In this document: positions 31,155 through 33,072 of the stretch, piece by piece
Numbering within the stretch: the stretch's first letter is position 1
How the letters are laid out: each line of letters opens with the position of its first letter
Source of the DNA: JBDZUZ01 sp040255445
GTDB lineage: Bacteria; Planctomycetota; Phycisphaerae; Phycisphaerales; UBA1924
Assembly (NCBI GenBank): GCA_040255445.1
Contig: JBDZUZ010000020.1
Coordinates: 1 to 33,072 of the forward strand
Length of the DNA: 33,072 nucleotides
Direction: 5' to 3'
Program-made: the position numbers and the translations under genes
Notes under the pieces: model-generated
What the model was told of the DNA's origin: nothing
The model's input: the letters and a program-made list of their open reading frames with translations, nothing else
Database searches by the model: none

Positions 31155-33072
31155 TCACCCCCGCCCGAAGAGCTTCTCCAACTCCCGGATCGTCAGCCGG
31201 ATGCTCGTCGGGCGGCCGTGGGGGCAGTTGGAGCTGCGTTCCACCGCATCGCGCAGGCGCACGAGTTCGCCGAGTTCCAGATCGCTCAGGCCGTCGCCGG
31301 CCTTGACCGCGGCCTTGCAGGACATCATGTCGAGGACATCGCGCATCGCTTCTTCGCCGCCGGTCTTGAGGTCCTTGGCGAAGGCGCGGGACTCGGCTTT
31401 CTCGAGGAGCTCGGTGGCGAACTCGATGGGGTCGACGCCGCGGTCGAAGAGAAAGGTCGGGAAGGTTGAGAGCGACACGGACATCGGCCCGCTCGCCTCG
31501 GCCTCGATACCGATGCGGTCGAGGAACTCCTTGATCTCACCGAGGCGCTCGACCTGATCGCGAGTCGCCGGGACCGACACCGGCGTGAGCAGCCGCTGCT
31601 TCTCGAGGCCGCCGGAGGTGATGCGGCCCAGGAGGTACTCGAACATCACCCGCTCGTGCAGCGCGTGCTGGTCGATGATGACGACGCCCTGTTCATCCTG
31701 TGTGACCAGGTAGCTCTTGTGCACCTGCAGCACGCGCGCGGCGGGGCCGGGCGCGGCGAGCGAGGCGGGTTCGGTCGGCGCGGCTGATCCATCGGCGTTC
31801 GCGGCGTTCTCGGCACCCGCTTCATTCAGCGCGGTGGGCCCATTCGCCGGTGCATCCGCCGCGGTGATCGTGTCCTGCATCGCGCGGTAATCGATGCCGG
31901 TCTGTTTCGCCTGCGGGCGGTTCCAGTACTCGACGAACCGCGAGATCTCCGCGGGGCCCGCGGCGGGCGCGGCGACCGGCGCGTCTCCCCCACCACCCCC
32001 ACCGCTTCCGAAACCAACCCCCGCCCCCGGCAGTCCGCCATCGAACCGCGGCCGCAGCATGCTCACCGTCGGCGTCACATCCGCCGCCTGCAGCGCCCGC
32101 CGGATCGAGCGCAGCACCACCGAGTGCACCATCGAGCTGTCGCGGAAGCGCACCTCCGCCTTCGCGGGGTGGACGTTGACATCGACGCCCGCGGGCGACA
32201 TCTCCAGCATCAGCACGATCGTCGCGTAGCGGCCCGGCTCGATGATGCCGCGGTACGCCTCGCCGATCGCGTGCTGGATCGTCTTGTCGCGGACAGCGCG
32301 GCCGTTGACGAACACATGCAGGTGCTTGCTCGTCCCCCGCGCGATCGCGGGCAGACCGGCCAGGCCCCAGAGAGCGATGCCGCGGCTGTCGTCGAACTGG
32401 TCGGCGTGGACATCGACGACCTGCCCGACGAGCTCCTTGCCCAGGAGCGCGAGGGCCCGCTCGCGCGGACCCTGGTCGGGCGGCAGATCGATCACCACCC
32501 GGCCATCGCACACGGCCATGAACCCCGTCGCGGGGTGCGCGAAGGCGAGGGCGCGGAGCGCATCGAGGCAGCGCTCCTGCTCGGTCTGGACGGTCCGCAG
32601 GAACTTGCGGCGCGCCGGCGTGTTGAAGAAGAGGTTGCGGACGGTGACGCAGGTGCCGACCGGCCCGGCCGCGGGCCGCGGCGGAGAGATCGAGTCGCCC
32701 TCGGCGTCGATCTGCATCGCGCCGTCATGCGCTGCGGTGCGGGAGCGGAGGCTCAGCCGCGAGACCGAGGAGATCGAGGCGAGCGCTTCGCCGCGGAAGC
32801 CGAGCGTGGCGATGTGATCGAGGTCCGCGGCATCCGCGATTTTGCTGGTGGCGTGGGGCGCGAGGGCGAGGGGGAGGTCCTCGGGCTCGATGCCGCGGCC
32901 GTCATCGGTGATGCGCACGAGCTCGATGCCGCCGGACTCGAGCTCGAGGGTGATGCGGGTAGCGCCGGCGTCGAGCGCGTTCTCGACGAGCTCCTTGACG
33001 ACCGAGGCGGGCCGCTCGACCACCTCGCCCGCGGCGATCTGGTTGGCGACCAGCGGCGGGAGGGGCTTGATG
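31155..33072 (-). CDS. mutL: DNA mismatch repair protein MutL, 5' end beyond the window
   Basis: 638 residues are visible and only the first few are missing: the frame opens with IKPLPPLVANQIAAGEVVER, which is close to the usual MutL N-terminus. The GHKL ATPase motifs are intact (ELVENALDAGA, DDGRGI, TLGFRGEALASI). A long Ala/Pro/Gly-rich linker (about residues 340-430) leads to the C-terminal domain, which has the endonuclease motif DQHALHERVMFE (DQHAx2Ex4E), SCKAAVKAGD and CPHGRPTSIRL. This is therefore the nicking type of MutL found in bacteria without MutH. It couples mismatch recognition by MutS to strand incision. Confidence 0.95.
   Translation of the reverse strand, partial: IKPLPPLVANQIAAGEVVERPASVVKELVENALDAGATRITLELESGGIELVRITDDGRGIEPEDLPLALAPHATSKIADAADLDHIATLGFRGEALASISSVSRLSLRSRTAAHDGAMQIDAEGDSISPPRPAAGPVGTCVTVRNLFFNTPARRKFLRTVQTEQERCLDALRALAFAHPATGFMAVCDGRVVIDLPPDQGPRERALALLGKELVGQVVDVHADQFDDSRGIALWGLAGLPAIARGTSKHLHVFVNGRAVRDKTIQHAIGEAYRGIIEPGRYATIVLMLEMSPAGVDVNVHPAKAEVRFRDSSMVHSVVLRSIRRALQAADVTPTVSMLRPRFDGGLPGAGVGFGSGGGGGGDAPVAAPAAGPAEISRFVEYWNRPQAKQTGIDYRAMQDTITAADAPANGPTALNEAGAENAANADGSAAPTEPASLAAPGPAARVLQVHKSYLVTQDEQGVVIIDQHALHERVMFEYLLGRITSGGLEKQRLLTPVSVPATRDQVERLGEIKEFLDRIGIEAEASGPMSVSLSTFPTFLFDRGVDPIEFATELLEKAESRAFAKDLKTGGEEAMRDVLDMMSCKAAVKAGDGLSDLELGELVRLRDAVERSSNCPHGRPTSIRLTIRELEKLFGRG

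Overview
The window is a high-GC (roughly 70%), densely coded bacterial chromosome segment, read as 30 protein genes plus one lower-confidence small ORF, and one tRNA. The best guess for the host is a flagellated planctomycete of the Phycisphaerae/Phycisphaerales type. The grounds are a PEP-CTERM-like secreted protein with a short poly-Arg tail, a membrane protein ending in the zinc ribbon CxxCGYD..CPECG seen in many planctomycetes, ArnT-like glycosyltransferases, very strong C/G third-position bias, and octamer and palindromic intergenic repeats. This is inference from gene character, not from a marker-gene comparison. A run of 10 Ns at 817-826 marks an assembly join.

Layout. Positions 1-4574 (+): the end of an unknown gene, a DUF4272 protein, two adjacent paralogous nucleotidyltransferases (COG3541/YcgL type), then pnuC and nadR for nicotinamide riboside uptake and conversion to NAD; the last two overlap by 112 nt. 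Positions 4648-9049: rraB-like (+), then a minus-strand zinc-ribbon membrane protein, truB and an ArnT-like transferase, with a divergent PAP2 phosphatase. Positions 9130-13444 (+): tRNA-Ser(GGA), a PEP-CTERM-like protein, a lipoprotein, and a full-length aldehyde dehydrogenase followed by a 300-residue non-catalytic aldehyde dehydrogenase; together they look like a split ALDH16. Positions 13511-18128: a minus-strand membrane protein, then a small ORF, a very large fliD and fliS (+).

Positions 18355-21030 (-): sthA followed by holB. Positions 21171-31077 (+): alaS, atpZ, an atpI-like gene, atpB, atpE, atpF, atpH, then pgk and a second ArnT-like transferase. The F1 genes atpA, atpG, atpD and atpC do not follow atpH, so the ATP synthase operon is split. 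The window closes inside mutL (-), lacking only the first few codons.

No stretch longer than 300 bases lacks a gene. The intergenic gaps hold hairpins, REP-like palindromes and 7- or 8-bp tandem repeats. The most notable observations are the split ALDH16 pair, the FliD with four extra flagellin-hook-like repeats, the truncated ATP synthase operon, a two-copy hairpin family at convergent gene ends with compensatory base changes, and the NTase pair beside NAD salvage genes. I did not find an obvious defence island, CRISPR array or mobile element.
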